From NCBI GenBank assembly GCA_964463135.1, contig CAYXBA010000002.1:300814-364813 (forward strand): DNA of 64,000 bases, written 5' to 3'. The notes beneath the pieces were generated by a model, which was given only the letters and a program-made list of their open reading frames with translations, made no database searches and was not told where the DNA came from. The DNA comes from UBA6898 sp964463135. GTDB lineage: Bacteria; Nitrospirota; Thermodesulfovibrionia; Thermodesulfovibrionales; UBA6898. Every line of letters starts with the position of its first letter. Within the stretch, counting starts at the first letter, position 1. A program made the translations under genes and the position numbers. Positions 42,542 to 51,453 of the stretch are shown piece after piece.

Positions 42542-43233
42542 ACAGTTTTCTGAGGGTATCCCTCTTTTTTGCGCTTTTTGTTGTGCTCGGGCTTACCTTC
42601 GGTTTTATCACCTTCAAGATCCTGAGCTTCAGCAGGACCGTGGAAGTGCCGTCGATCATGAACATGACCGTAATTGAAGCGGACAAGGCTCTTGGAAAGT
42701 CAGGTCTTGAGCTGAAAATAGAGGGAGAAGACTTTGACTCGGTCGTCCCGTCCGGCAAGATCATCAGGCAGGATGTGCCGCCCGGAAAGACCGTAAAGGA
42801 AAGACGGGCCATCAAGGCGGTCATCAGCAAGGGCCCGCGAGTCCTTTCGATCCCCCTGCTGGTGAACGAGACCCTGCAGAACGCAGAGGCCGTCCTTGTG
42901 CAGAAGGGGCTCAGGATCGGCAAGCTGATCAATGTCCACTCAGATACGGTTCCAAAAGGCGTCATTGTTGCACAGAAGCCGGAGCCGGACGACAAGCTGA
43001 CTGACCTGATCACGGTCCTGGTAAGCGCAGGCCCTCACGATCAGGCCTATTACTGCCCCGATTTCCAGGGCAAGCAGCTGGAGGAGGTCCGTGAAGTGGC
43101 GCAAAAAATGGGGCTTGAAATAGAGACACGCGGAGCGGGCAGCATTGTTGCAGCCCAGAAGCCAAAGCCCGGGACCGTTATTAAGAGCAGTGAAAAGCTC
43201 TATCTTGAACTGAAAGAGGTTACGACACCATGA
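42538..43233 (+). CDS. PASTA-domain membrane protein
   Basis: The ~231-residue protein has a transmembrane helix (residues ~7-30, VSLFFALFVVLGLTFGFI) and then three PASTA repeats (VPSIMNMTVIEADKALGKSG, IPLLVNETLQNAEAVLVQKG and CPDFQGKQLEEVREVAQKMG). PASTA domains bind peptidoglycan or beta-lactams; no kinase or transpeptidase domain is attached. I choose the ATG at 42538 (ATGA overlap with rsmB) over a GTG four codons earlier. A similar gene in this place is common in the family of operons with rsmB and rpe. Confidence 0.88.
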   Translation: MNSFLRVSLFFALFVVLGLTFGFITFKILSFSRTVEVPSIMNMTVIEADKALGKSGLELKIEGEDFDSVVPSGKIIRQDVPPGKTVKERRAIKAVISKGPRVLSIPLLVNETLQNAEAVLVQKGLRIGKLINVHSDTVPKGVIVAQKPEPDDKLTDLITVLVSAGPHDQAYYCPDFQGKQLEEVREVAQKMGLEIETRGAGSIVAAQKPKPGTVIKSSEKLYLELKEVTTP

Positions 43234-43889
43234 CACAGATCTCCCCGTCCATTCTCTCGGCCGATTTCATGCGCCTGGGAGAAGAGATACGCGCAGCTGA
43301 AGAAGCAGGAGCCGACCTGCTCCATATCGATATCATGGACGGTCATTTTGTGCCGAACATCACCATAGGACCTGCTATTGTGGCAGCCCTTAAGAAGAGC
43401 ACCAAAGTGCCGCTTGATGTTCATCTCATGATCGACGATCCTGATAAGTATCTTCCGGCTTTTGCGGAAGCCGGGGCTGACTATCTGACTGTCCACTGCG
43501 AAGCAGCGGTGCATCTGCACAGGACCATTCAGTGGATCAGGGAAAAGGGGATCAAGGCGGGTGTTTCTATCAATCCGGCAACGCCCGTATCGCAGCTCGA
43601 ATGTATCATTACCGACATTGATCTTGTACTCCTGATGTCCGTGAACCCCGGCTTTGGGGGGCAGAAATTCATCCCTGCCACCATGAACAAGATCAGGCAG
43701 ACCAGGGAAATGATCAGGACCTCCGGCTCACGTGCGGTTATCGAGATCGACGGGGGAGTAAAGCTGGACAATGCAAAAAAGATAGCTGACGCCGGCGCTG
43801 ATATCCTTGTTATGGGCTCTGCGTTCTTTGAATCAGACGACTACAAAATAACCATGGAGAAACTGCATGAAATACTCGGAAATCGATAA
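43230..43889 (+). CDS. rpe: Ribulose-phosphate 3-epimerase
   Basis: The 219-residue TIM-barrel enzyme interconverts ribulose 5-phosphate and xylulose 5-phosphate. Metal ligands and active-site phrases are visible: SILSADFMRLGEE, LHIDIMDGHFVPNITIGP, DVHLMIDDP and VNPGFGGQKFIP. It overlaps the PASTA gene by 4 bases and the TPR gene by 23 bases. Normal length. Confidence 0.96.
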   Translation: MTQISPSILSADFMRLGEEIRAAEEAGADLLHIDIMDGHFVPNITIGPAIVAALKKSTKVPLDVHLMIDDPDKYLPAFAEAGADYLTVHCEAAVHLHRTIQWIREKGIKAGVSINPATPVSQLECIITDIDLVLLMSVNPGFGGQKFIPATMNKIRQTREMIRTSGSRAVIEIDGGVKLDNAKKIADAGADILVMGSAFFESDDYKITMEKLHEILGNR

Positions 43890-44952
43890 GCTGTTCGAAA
43901 AGGCGGAGCTGCTCAGGCAGAAGAGCCGGTATCCTGAAGCCCTGCTCTCTTTCAAAGAGGCACTGAAAAAGAGCATTGCCGAAAAAGACCGTGACTCTGC
44001 TGTTGCCTGTCTTCTGTCGATCGGCGATGTGAACCGGATGGTCGGCGATTTCGAAAAAGCGGAAAAGGCTTATGCAAACGCGGTCGTTGAGGCAAAAAAG
44101 ATCAAAAATGAGGAGGCCGTAGCAGATGCCAGAGCCGGCATAGGTCTTTCCCGGCGGGGCAGAGGTGACTGGAAATATGCAGTTACCATGCTTAAACAGG
44201 CCCTGACCTTCTATAAGAAAAAACGCGATCAGGAGGGCACGGCCTTCACGTTATGGTCTCTTGCCGGTTCGCTGCGCATAAAGGGGGATATCCCCGGAGC
44301 GCTCACGACGTACAAGGAAGCATTCAAGGCCTTCCAGGCGCTGCGCTCGCACTCAGGGATCGGTTACTGTCTCTGCGGTCTCGGCGGCAGTTCACGTATA
44401 GCCGGTCAGTTCGAGGAATCCCTTGCCTATTATCTTACGGCCAACGAACTGTTCCGGGAGTTGTGCGACACCTTCGGCACTGCCTATTCCCACTGCGGTA
44501 TCGGCAATGCTCACCGGATGATGGGGAATTACCGAAAGGCCCTGGCCTCATTCGCCAAGGCATCAGCACTGTACAAGAAAATCGGCGACAGGGTCAGCTA
44601 CTCATACACCCTCTGGAGCATGGGGACAACGCATAAAATGCTTCATGATCATGCTGCTGCCGAAAAATTGTTCAAAGAAGCGCAGGGGCTCTTTAAGCAG
44701 ACGAAGGATCCGCGCGGTCTTATCTACTGCCAGTTGGGCTTTGGCGAGATCGCCCTGCTCAAGGGGAAGAATGCAGCAGCCTTGAAAAGCTTCAGGGACG
44801 GTCTGAGCCAGGCAAAGAAATACGGGTTCAGAGTTGAAGCCTGCCACGCAGCCATGCTGCTCGCCTATGCATATGGAAAAAAGAGCACGGTCTGCTATAA
44901 TAGCGTGGGGATGAAAATGGAGTTTGACGAGGCGCCTTTTAATATTCCCTAG
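43867..44952 (+). CDS. TPR protein (eight or nine repeats)
   Basis: The 361-residue protein consists almost entirely of TPR/Kinesin-light-chain-like repeats, about one per 38 residues, with recurrent GNAHRMMGNYRKALASFAKA and GEIALLKGKNAAALKSFRDG patterns. There is no signal peptide or membrane segment, so it is cytoplasmic and probably a protein-binding scaffold. The start overlaps rpe. The next gene (pgsA) starts 51 bases after its end. Confidence 0.82.
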   Translation: MKYSEIDKLFEKAELLRQKSRYPEALLSFKEALKKSIAEKDRDSAVACLLSIGDVNRMVGDFEKAEKAYANAVVEAKKIKNEEAVADARAGIGLSRRGRGDWKYAVTMLKQALTFYKKKRDQEGTAFTLWSLAGSLRIKGDIPGALTTYKEAFKAFQALRSHSGIGYCLCGLGGSSRIAGQFEESLAYYLTANELFRELCDTFGTAYSHCGIGNAHRMMGNYRKALASFAKASALYKKIGDRVSYSYTLWSMGTTHKMLHDHAAAEKLFKEAQGLFKQTKDPRGLIYCQLGFGEIALLKGKNAAALKSFRDGLSQAKKYGFRVEACHAAMLLAYAYGKKSTVCYNSVGMKMEFDEAPFNIP

Positions 44953-45003
44953 ATCTTTTCCTGGTGCTCATTCCGCGTTAACCACTCATAGGAGAACTGT
45001 TTT

Positions 45004-45543
45004 TTGAGGATATTGAATCTGCCGAACACGCTGACTGTTGCGCGTATTGTGATCATTCCCGTATTCATCACCGCGGTTATCTACGAGAAGCACCGGCATG
45101 CACTCGCGCTGTTCATTATCGCTGCACTTACCGACCTCCTTGATGGCTTCATTGCGAGGATGACCAACCAGAAGACCGCCTTGGGTCAGTTCCTTGACCC
45201 TCTTGCCGATAAATTTCTGCTTGTCTCTTCCTTTATCCTTTTTTCGGTTCAGGGATGGATACCGCTCTGGCTGACGATCACGGTTATCAGCAGAGACCTG
45301 ATCGTGGTGATCGGCTGGTTCCTTCTGTATCTGCTGAGCCACAGGGTAGCCGTCGAACCGGTGATGCTCGGCAAAACAGCCATTGCCCTTCAGCTTATCG
45401 CGCTTGCTCTGGTCCTGCTGAGCATGAACCTTCCCTCAAGAATTCCGTATCTGGAGATGCTCTTTGCGATTACGGCAGCCGTGACCGCACTGTCAGGCAT
45501 TCAATATATCTATAAGGGGCTGAGACTTGCCGATGCGATCTAA
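45004..45543 (+). CDS. pgsA: CDP-diacylglycerol-glycerol-3-phosphate 3-phosphatidyltransferase
   Basis: The 179-residue membrane enzyme makes phosphatidylglycerol phosphate. The CDP-alcohol phosphotransferase motif appears as DLLDGFIARMTNQKTALGQF followed by LDPLADK near residues 39-64 (D-G-x2-A-R-x8-G-x3-D-x3-D pattern). Four to five membrane segments are predicted. The start is TTG at 45004, preceded by AGGAGA; no ATG fits. It overlaps the DUF512 gene by 17 bases. Confidence 0.92.
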   Translation: MRILNLPNTLTVARIVIIPVFITAVIYEKHRHALALFIIAALTDLLDGFIARMTNQKTALGQFLDPLADKFLLVSSFILFSVQGWIPLWLTITVISRDLIVVIGWFLLYLLSHRVAVEPVMLGKTAIALQLIALALVLLSMNLPSRIPYLEMLFAITAAVTALSGIQYIYKGLRLADAI

Positions 45544-46831
45544 TAAGGGCATTACGGTCGAAAGCATCGCGCCGGGCAGCCCTGCTGAAGCGGCAGGACT
45601 GCGTGCCGGAGATATGATATGCGATATCAATGCCTCGCCCATGCGGGATGTGATCGATTTCATGTTTCATAAAGATGAGGACGAGCTGCAGGTAGGATTC
45701 CGCCGCGACGGTGCAAGGAAGAGGGTCAGCATAGCAGCCGAGTGCGGCACTGACCTCGGCATCTCATTCCGGCCCCTGAAAGTCAAGACCTGTAAGAACA
45801 ACTGCGTCTTCTGTTTTGTCAAACAGCTTCCCCGCGGCCTCAGAAAACCGCTCTATGTCAAGGATGAGGACTACCGGCTCTCCTTCCTGTACGGCAATTA
45901 CACGACACTCTCCAACATTACTGCCGAGGAGAAAAAAAGGATAGTCGAGCAGAGGCTCAGCCCCATGTATATCTCGGTTCATACGACGAACAGGGCTCTC
46001 AGGAACAGGATGCTGGGCAATTCCAAGGCAACGGACATACTCAAGGAACTCAAGTACTTTGCGGCTCACAAGATCAGGATGCATATCCAGATCGTGGTCT
46101 GCCCCGGACTTAACGACGGCCGTGAATTGCAGTCCACGATCCAGGACATCTACAAGTTCCACCCGTATGTATCATCCATTGCTGTGGTCCCTGTCGGTCT
46201 CACCAAGCACCGGAAGATGCAGCTTACGCCGATGTCTAAGGACACGGCCAGGGAAACGCTCGATATCGTCCATGCCTTTCAGAAACGGTTCAGAAAAAAG
46301 CATGGTGAGGCGATCGTGTATGCAGCGGATGAATTGTATATCAAGGCAGAGGCCCCTTTCCCGTCGGTACTCGAATATGGCGAACTGCCGCAGCTTGAGA
46401 ACGGCGTGGGCATGGTTCCGCTCTTCATAAGCCAGTCGCGCAGGCTGAAGATCCCCAGAACGATCGGCAACAAGAACAAGGTCCTGACCATTACGGGAAC
46501 ATCTTTTTATCCGTATCTGAAAAAGTTCATTGCCAGGCTCGCAGAAAAGGAGCATCTCCCGGTCGACGTGATCCCGGTGAAGAACACGTTCTTCGGCGAA
46601 ACAGTGACCGTTACCGGCTTGCTTACCGGCAGGGATGTCATATCCACACTCCACGACAATATTGACCATTATACGGTGCTTATTGTTCCTGATGTCGTGC
46701 TGAGGGACGGCGACACCCTCTTCCTTGACAATGTATCGCTGCAGGACCTGGAGGATGCGACCGGTTTAAAAGTAGTGACCACGGACGGCACGCCCCAGGG
46801 CTTTATCGATACCCTTGCGGAGATAGGATGA
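45527..46831 (+). CDS. PDZ-DUF512 radical-SAM-type Fe-S protein
   Basis: The 434-residue protein starts with a PDZ-like domain (GITVESIAPGSPAEAAGLRA, residues ~5-65). The central domain has CKNNCVFCFVKQ (C-x3-C-x2-C radical-SAM-type motif near residue 86), LSFLYGNYTTLSN and MHIQIVVCPGLNDG, all features of the DUF512/COG1625 family. The C-terminal part has PPxxxGxG-type turns of DUF512. The reaction is unknown. It overlaps pgsA by 17 bases and aroE by 4, and has neither a signal peptide nor a membrane segment. Confidence 0.88.
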   Translation: MPMRSNKGITVESIAPGSPAEAAGLRAGDMICDINASPMRDVIDFMFHKDEDELQVGFRRDGARKRVSIAAECGTDLGISFRPLKVKTCKNNCVFCFVKQLPRGLRKPLYVKDEDYRLSFLYGNYTTLSNITAEEKKRIVEQRLSPMYISVHTTNRALRNRMLGNSKATDILKELKYFAAHKIRMHIQIVVCPGLNDGRELQSTIQDIYKFHPYVSSIAVVPVGLTKHRKMQLTPMSKDTARETLDIVHAFQKRFRKKHGEAIVYAADELYIKAEAPFPSVLEYGELPQLENGVGMVPLFISQSRRLKIPRTIGNKNKVLTITGTSFYPYLKKFIARLAEKEHLPVDVIPVKNTFFGETVTVTGLLTGRDVISTLHDNIDHYTVLIVPDVVLRDGDTLFLDNVSLQDLEDATGLKVVTTDGTPQGFIDTLAEIG

Positions 46832-47658
46832 GCCAGCAGATCAGGGGCAGGACAAGAGTGGCGGCTCTTTTCGGATTTCCGGTTGAGCACACCCTCTCGC
46901 CTGTCATGCAGAATGCGGCGTTCGCACACCTTGGTCTGGACTTCTGCTATATCCCTTTTTCGGTACCGCCCGAATCGTTGAGACAGGCGGTTGAAGCGGT
47001 CCGGGCGCTCTCCTTTCTCGGCGCGAACCTGACCGTTCCGCACAAGGAGACTGTTATCCCCTTTCTGGACCAGCTTGACAAAGAAGCGGCTGCGATCGGC
47101 GCCGTGAATACGGTCGTAAACCGCGAAGGAAAGCTGATCGGCTATAACACGGACGGCAAAGGATTCATGCGTTCGCTCGAAGAGCTCGGGGTCAGCGCAA
47201 CCGGCAAGCAGGTCCTGATCATCGGCGCGGGCGGTTCGTCACGTGCCATAGGCTATTACCTCAGCAGAGAGGCGAAGCTCCTCACCATCTATAACAGGAG
47301 CAGGGAAAAGGCAGACGCCCTGGCCGCGGCACTGACAACGTCGGGCGGCAAGGTAGCCGTGGCAACAGATCTCGGGATGGCCGGAGGGTACGATATCATT
47401 ATTAACGCAACTTCGCTGGGCCTCAAAGAATGCGATCGGATGCCGCTTGATCCGGATATATTGGAACCGTCTGTTGTCATCTGCGACCTTATTTATCATA
47501 AGACCCCCCTTCTCAGTCGTGCTGATGCCAAGGGCTGCAAAACCGTTGGCGGAGCAGGCATGCTGCTCTGGCAGGGAGCCCTTGCCTTTGAGCTCTGGAC
47601 AGGCACACTTCCGCCTGTAGAGATCATGAGAAGCGCCCTTTTAAGCGATCAATCCTGA
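46828..47658 (+). CDS. aroE: Shikimate dehydrogenase
   Basis: The 276-residue enzyme reduces 3-dehydroshikimate to shikimate. Motifs are LTVPHKETVIPFLD near residue 72, the NADP site GAGGSSRAIGYYL near residue 134, NATSLGL and the C-terminal GGAGMLLWQGALAFELWTG. The start overlaps the DUF512 gene by 4 bases (ATGA). It is the last gene before the sigma-54-type promoter and the lpt operon. Confidence 0.96.
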   Translation: MSQQIRGRTRVAALFGFPVEHTLSPVMQNAAFAHLGLDFCYIPFSVPPESLRQAVEAVRALSFLGANLTVPHKETVIPFLDQLDKEAAAIGAVNTVVNREGKLIGYNTDGKGFMRSLEELGVSATGKQVLIIGAGGSSRAIGYYLSREAKLLTIYNRSREKADALAAALTTSGGKVAVATDLGMAGGYDIIINATSLGLKECDRMPLDPDILEPSVVICDLIYHKTPLLSRADAKGCKTVGGAGMLLWQGALAFELWTGTLPPVEIMRSALLSDQS

Positions 47659-47662
47659 CGCA

Positions 47663-47680
47663 TTGGCATACTTTTTGCCT
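47663..47680 (+). promoter_or_regulatory. Sigma-54-type promoter ahead of lptC-lptA-lptB-rpoN-hpf-rapZ
   Basis: TTGGCATACTTTTTGCCT has the invariant GG and GC (47665-47666 and 47677-47678) separated by exactly 10 bases, and agrees with the TGGCA-N7-TTGC sigma-54 consensus except for T instead of C after TGGCA. It lies in the 56-base gap between aroE and lptC. Transcription would start near 47690, 25 bases before the lptC ATG. Confidence 0.55.
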
Positions 47681-47714
47681 TTACTAAGAACCCTGCGCTG
47701 TGATACACTTTTTC

Positions 47715-48227
47715 ATGGCAAAAAAACTCCTTTTCCTGGCCTTTATTATCGCTGCATTGACCTATTTTGTCCTTATTCGCTCTGAAAAATCGGGCAAGCT
47801 CGATGTCCAGATGGCCGGCGATTCCTTTTTTGAGGGTCTGAAGATCGTAAATAAGAAAAATGGCGCAACTGATTGGGTCCTTCTTGCAAAAAGAGCGGAC
47901 ATGACCAAGGACGGAAGGGAAGCCCTGCTGACCGGGGTGGAGATGCAGCTTGAGAAGCGGGGCATGACCGTGACCGCTGAAAAAGGTCTCTACAATATGG
48001 AAACACGCCAGATAACCGTCGAGGGAGCGCTGCGCGCCAGCAGTAAAAATTATGTTCTTACGACGAGCCGCGCCAGCATTGACGGCAGCAAGGGAAATTT
48101 TGATACGTCAGGCGATGTAAAGATTGAGGGCAAAAAGTTCGAGGTCCAGGGTAAAGGCATGCAGGCTGAAAATAACGAACACAAAGTGAGGATATTGAAG
48201 AATGTTAAAGCTACTTTTAACCGTTAG
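47715..48227 (+). CDS. lptC: LPS export ABC-transporter periplasmic protein LptC
   Basis: The ~170-residue protein has one N-terminal transmembrane helix (LLFLAFIIAALTYFVLI) and an OstA/LptC-like beta-jellyroll with MTVTAEKGLYNMETRQITVE and EGKKFEVQGKGMQAE. It bridges LptB2FG and LptA in LPS transport. ATG at 47715 is used; a GTG at 47700 is possible, but neither has a clear Shine-Dalgarno. It overlaps lptA by 26 bases. lptF and lptG are not in the window. Confidence 0.86.
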   Translation: MAKKLLFLAFIIAALTYFVLIRSEKSGKLDVQMAGDSFFEGLKIVNKKNGATDWVLLAKRADMTKDGREALLTGVEMQLEKRGMTVTAEKGLYNMETRQITVEGALRASSKNYVLTTSRASIDGSKGNFDTSGDVKIEGKKFEVQGKGMQAENNEHKVRILKNVKATFNR

Positions 48228-48726
48228 TCTTTCCATTTTCGTGCTTTTGGGCGGAATGTCTTTTGCGGAAGAGACAAAGCCTGCCCAAAAAGCCAAGCCT
48301 GCCGAAACCACGAAGTCATCATCAAAGGCCAAGGTAAAGGGACCGGTGACGGTCACCTCAGAGACGCTCACTGCGGACAACCAGGCACACACTGCCCTGT
48401 TCGAAAAGAATGTGATCGCGAAGACAACGGATATGACCATGTATGCCGACTGGATGCTGGTCTATTACACAGACCCGGGCGGCGATATTACCAAGATCGA
48501 ATCCAGGGGCAATGTGAAGGTGCTCAAGGAAGACAAGGTGATGACATCGCAGGAAGCCACGTACTATGCTGATGGGCCGGAACGGATCGTATTTACAAAA
48601 AATCCCCGTGCCTTTGACGGACAGAATGTGGTTACCGGGACAAAAATAACCTACTTTGTGGATGACGAGCGCTCCTTTGTCGAGGGCAGCAGCAAGGTCA
48701 TCATGAAGAATAAACAGGAAAAGTAA
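48202..48726 (+). CDS. lptA: LPS transport periplasmic protein LptA
   Basis: The 174-residue periplasmic protein forms the LPS bridge to the outer membrane. It has a signal peptide (LKLLLTVSLSIFVLLGGMSFAE) and then a Lys/Ala-rich linker and the OstA beta-domain: VTVTSETLTADNQAHTALFE, MYADWMLVYY, KTTDMTMYAD. The start overlaps lptC by 26 bases and the stop overlaps the lptB ATG (TAATG). Normal length. Confidence 0.9.
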   Translation: MLKLLLTVSLSIFVLLGGMSFAEETKPAQKAKPAETTKSSSKAKVKGPVTVTSETLTADNQAHTALFEKNVIAKTTDMTMYADWMLVYYTDPGGDITKIESRGNVKVLKEDKVMTSQEATYYADGPERIVFTKNPRAFDGQNVVTGTKITYFVDDERSFVEGSSKVIMKNKQEK

Positions 48727-49448
48727 TGCGTCTTCTCGAAGTCAAGGCTCTTCAAAAAAGCTACGGCAAAAAGGTTGTCATAAAGAATATCGACCTTTAT
48801 GTATCGACCTCTGAGATCGTGGGGCTCCTGGGTCCGAATGGCGCAGGGAAGACGACCACGTTCTACAGCATTCTCGGTCTTGTCCGGCCAGAGGGCGGAA
48901 GGATCCTCCTTGATAATCAGGACATCAGCGATCTTCCCATGTATCAGCGGGCCAGAAAGGGCATCAGCTACCTTCCTCAGGAGCCGTCGATCTTCAGAAA
49001 GCTGTCGGTTGAGGACAATCTCAGGGCAGTGCTTGAGATCAAGGGCCTGAACCGGGATGAGATCGAGACAGAGCTCAAGAGCCTTCTCCGTGAATTCAAC
49101 CTCACCGAATTCGCAAAGAGGGACGGATACAAATTGTCCGGAGGCGAACGGAGAAGGACCGAGATCGCGCGCGCCCTGGCAACAAAGCCCACGTTTATCC
49201 TGTTTGACGAGCCCTTCGCCGGCATCGATCCTCTTGCCATAATAGAACTGAAGAAGATGATGATCTACCTCAGATCAAAAGGCCTTGGCATCATTATCAC
49301 GGACCATAATGTAAGAGACACGCTCTCGATAACGGACAGGGCATATATTATCAGTGACGGAGAGATCCTCGAAGAAGGCACACCCGAAAAGTTGGTGGCA
49401 ACGCCCAAGGTCAAAGAGGCGTATCTCGGCGAGGAATTCAGGCTCTAA
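48726..49448 (+). CDS. lptB: LPS export ABC-transporter ATPase LptB
   Basis: The 240-residue ATPase powers LPS extraction. Walker A GPNGAGKTTTFYSIL near residue 37, signature LSGGERRRTEIARALA near residue 137 and Walker B FILFDEPFAGIDP near residue 158 are complete. It is linked to lptA and to rpoN by one-base overlaps, the common lptA-lptB-rpoN arrangement. Confidence 0.97.
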   Translation: MRLLEVKALQKSYGKKVVIKNIDLYVSTSEIVGLLGPNGAGKTTTFYSILGLVRPEGGRILLDNQDISDLPMYQRARKGISYLPQEPSIFRKLSVEDNLRAVLEIKGLNRDEIETELKSLLREFNLTEFAKRDGYKLSGGERRRTEIARALATKPTFILFDEPFAGIDPLAIIELKKMMIYLRSKGLGIIITDHNVRDTLSITDRAYIISDGEILEEGTPEKLVATPKVKEAYLGEEFRL

Positions 49449-50884
49449 TGTCTCTTCAGAACCGGCTTGAGCTCAAGCTCAGCCAGAAGCTGGTTCTCAC
49501 TCCCCAGCTTCAGATGGCGATCAAGCTCCTTCAGATGCCTCAGCTTGAGCTTTCCCAGACCCTTACGGCAGAACTGACAGAAAACCCCTTTCTTGAGGAG
49601 TCGGCTGATGCAGTCTCTCTTGACGAGCTTTCTCCTGAAGAGAAGGAATCGTTTGAGCAGACCGATGACGATCGGGACGATTCTGAGCTTCCGCTGGAAG
49701 GCCTTGCCAGTTTTACGGTCGATGATTATTTCGACGAACGCCGCTCCGACGGCAGGGACCTCGGGTATTTCACACCGGGCACCGTAGCCCAGCCCTCCTT
49801 CGAATATTTTCTGAGTACTGCCCCTGACCTGTTCGATCATCTGATCATGCAGCTGCGGCACTGCAGGGAAGATGATGAGGTGAGAAGAGTAGCTGAACTC
49901 ATTATCGGCAACATAGATGAGAAGGGTTATCTTATGGTCACGCTGGACGAACTCCAGCAGACCTCACAGGCGCCGGCCGAGATCGTAGAAGAGGCGCTCA
50001 TGCTGGTCCAGAGGTTTGACCCTCCCGGCATTGCAGCACGCGACCTCCGGGAATGCCTTCAGCTTCAGCTCAGAGCGCTTAACCTGCTCGGTTCACTTGC
50101 TGATACGCTCGTGCTCAATCACCTGGAGCTGATCAGCAGGAAGAAATATCAGCAGGTAGCCAAGATCTGCAATGCGACGCTTGAAGAGGTGACCGCTGCG
50201 GTCAGGATCATTGAAGGGTTAGATCCCAAGCCTGCGCGAAACTTCTCTGCGGATACAACCAACTATATCACCCCTGATGTGTACATCTTCAAGACCGAAG
50301 AAGGGTATCAGATCGTGCTGAACGATGAAGGCATGCCGAAACTCAGGATAAACGGGTACTATCTGCAGCTGCTTCAGCAGAAGAACGCCATCCCGAAGGA
50401 GGAGCGTCATTTTCTGGAGGAGAAGCTCCGGGCTGCAAAAGATCTGATAAAAAGCCTCGATCACAGGAACAAGACCATATACCGGGTAACCGAATGCATT
50501 TTGAACTACCAGAATGATTTCTTCGAAGCAGGCGTCAGCCAGCTGAGGCCGCTTAATCTCAAGGATATTGCTACCGAACTGAACCTGCACGAGAGCACGG
50601 TCAGCAGGGTCACCTCTACCAAGTATCTTGCCTGCCCGCGCGGCATCTACGGGTTCAAATATTTCTTCAGCAATGCGATACCCAGTGAGACCGGTGAACT
50701 ATCCTCGACATCGGTCAAGGATATGATCAGGAAGATAATCCAGGAGGAAGACGCAGCCAGCCCGCTGAGCGACATGAAGGTCGTCGATATCTTCAAGAGC
50801 CAGAATATAACCATAGCAAGAAGGACCATAGCAAAATACCGGGAGGAACTGAAGATTCCCCCGCAGAGCCAGAGGAGAAGATAG
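49448..50884 (+). CDS. rpoN: RNA polymerase sigma-54 factor
   Basis: The 478-residue factor directs transcription of sigma-54 promoters that need AAA+ activators. Region I is Gln/Leu-rich (KLVLTPQLQMAIKLLQMPQL), a central core-binding domain follows, and the C-terminus holds the helix-turn-helix (LNLHESTVSRVTSTKYLACP) and the RpoN box ARRTIAKYREELKIPPQSQR, which reads the -24 GG. The chain is complete. A sigma-54-type promoter lies upstream of this operon, so the gene may regulate itself through lptC. Confidence 0.97.
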   Translation: MSLQNRLELKLSQKLVLTPQLQMAIKLLQMPQLELSQTLTAELTENPFLEESADAVSLDELSPEEKESFEQTDDDRDDSELPLEGLASFTVDDYFDERRSDGRDLGYFTPGTVAQPSFEYFLSTAPDLFDHLIMQLRHCREDDEVRRVAELIIGNIDEKGYLMVTLDELQQTSQAPAEIVEEALMLVQRFDPPGIAARDLRECLQLQLRALNLLGSLADTLVLNHLELISRKKYQQVAKICNATLEEVTAAVRIIEGLDPKPARNFSADTTNYITPDVYIFKTEEGYQIVLNDEGMPKLRINGYYLQLLQQKNAIPKEERHFLEEKLRAAKDLIKSLDHRNKTIYRVTECILNYQNDFFEAGVSQLRPLNLKDIATELNLHESTVSRVTSTKYLACPRGIYGFKYFFSNAIPSETGELSSTSVKDMIRKIIQEEDAASPLSDMKVVDIFKSQNITIARRTIAKYREELKIPPQSQRRR

Positions 50885-50921
50885 TGCCCTGCACCATCTC
50901 TCCCGGAAAAAGGAGATAATC

Positions 50922-51443
50922 ATGAACATTATTGTTAACGGCAGACACCTCGAAGTAACACCCGCGCTCAGGAGCTATTCGGAGGAAAAGATCAGAAAGT
51001 TCGCGAAATTTCTTCCGGAGGGATCAGAAGCCATTGTTACCCTCAGCGTCGAAAAATACCGTCATAAGGCAGAGGTCCTGCTCAAGACGAACGGCGTGCT
51101 CATTCAGGCCGAAAGCGTGACCGGTGAGATCTATTCTTCCATCGACGAGGTCTCGGAGAAACTCGACCGCCAGGTAAAAAAATTCAAGGAAAAACAGAGC
51201 GCGCATAGGAAAGGCGCGGCAAAGCCGGCAGGGCCTGAAGAAAACGAGCCTCCGGTGCATGAAACAGGGAAGATCATAAAGAATAAACGCTTTGATCTGA
51301 AGCCCATGAACCCTGACGAAGCAGCCGAGCAGATGGAGCTTCTGGACAAGGACTTCTTTGTGTTCATGAATGACAAGAGCAATCTGATCAATGTCATTTA
51401 CCGCAGAAAAGACGGCAATTTCGGACTGATAGAGCCCCAGTAA
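50922..51443 (+). CDS. hpf: Ribosome hibernation promoting factor, long form
   Basis: The 173-residue protein has an N-terminal YfiA/HPF domain (NIIVNGRHLEVTPALRSYSE, residues 1-95), a linker and a C-terminal dimerisation domain (KRFDLKPMNPDEAAEQMELL and YRRKDGNFGLIEPQ). The long form makes 100S ribosome dimers in stationary phase. It follows rpoN by 37 bases with an AAGGAG site, the widespread rpoN-hpf pairing. Confidence 0.95.
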   Translation: MNIIVNGRHLEVTPALRSYSEEKIRKFAKFLPEGSEAIVTLSVEKYRHKAEVLLKTNGVLIQAESVTGEIYSSIDEVSEKLDRQVKKFKEKQSAHRKGAAKPAGPEENEPPVHETGKIIKNKRFDLKPMNPDEAAEQMELLDKDFFVFMNDKSNLINVIYRRKDGNFGLIEPQ

Positions 51444-51453
51444 CACGACTGGG

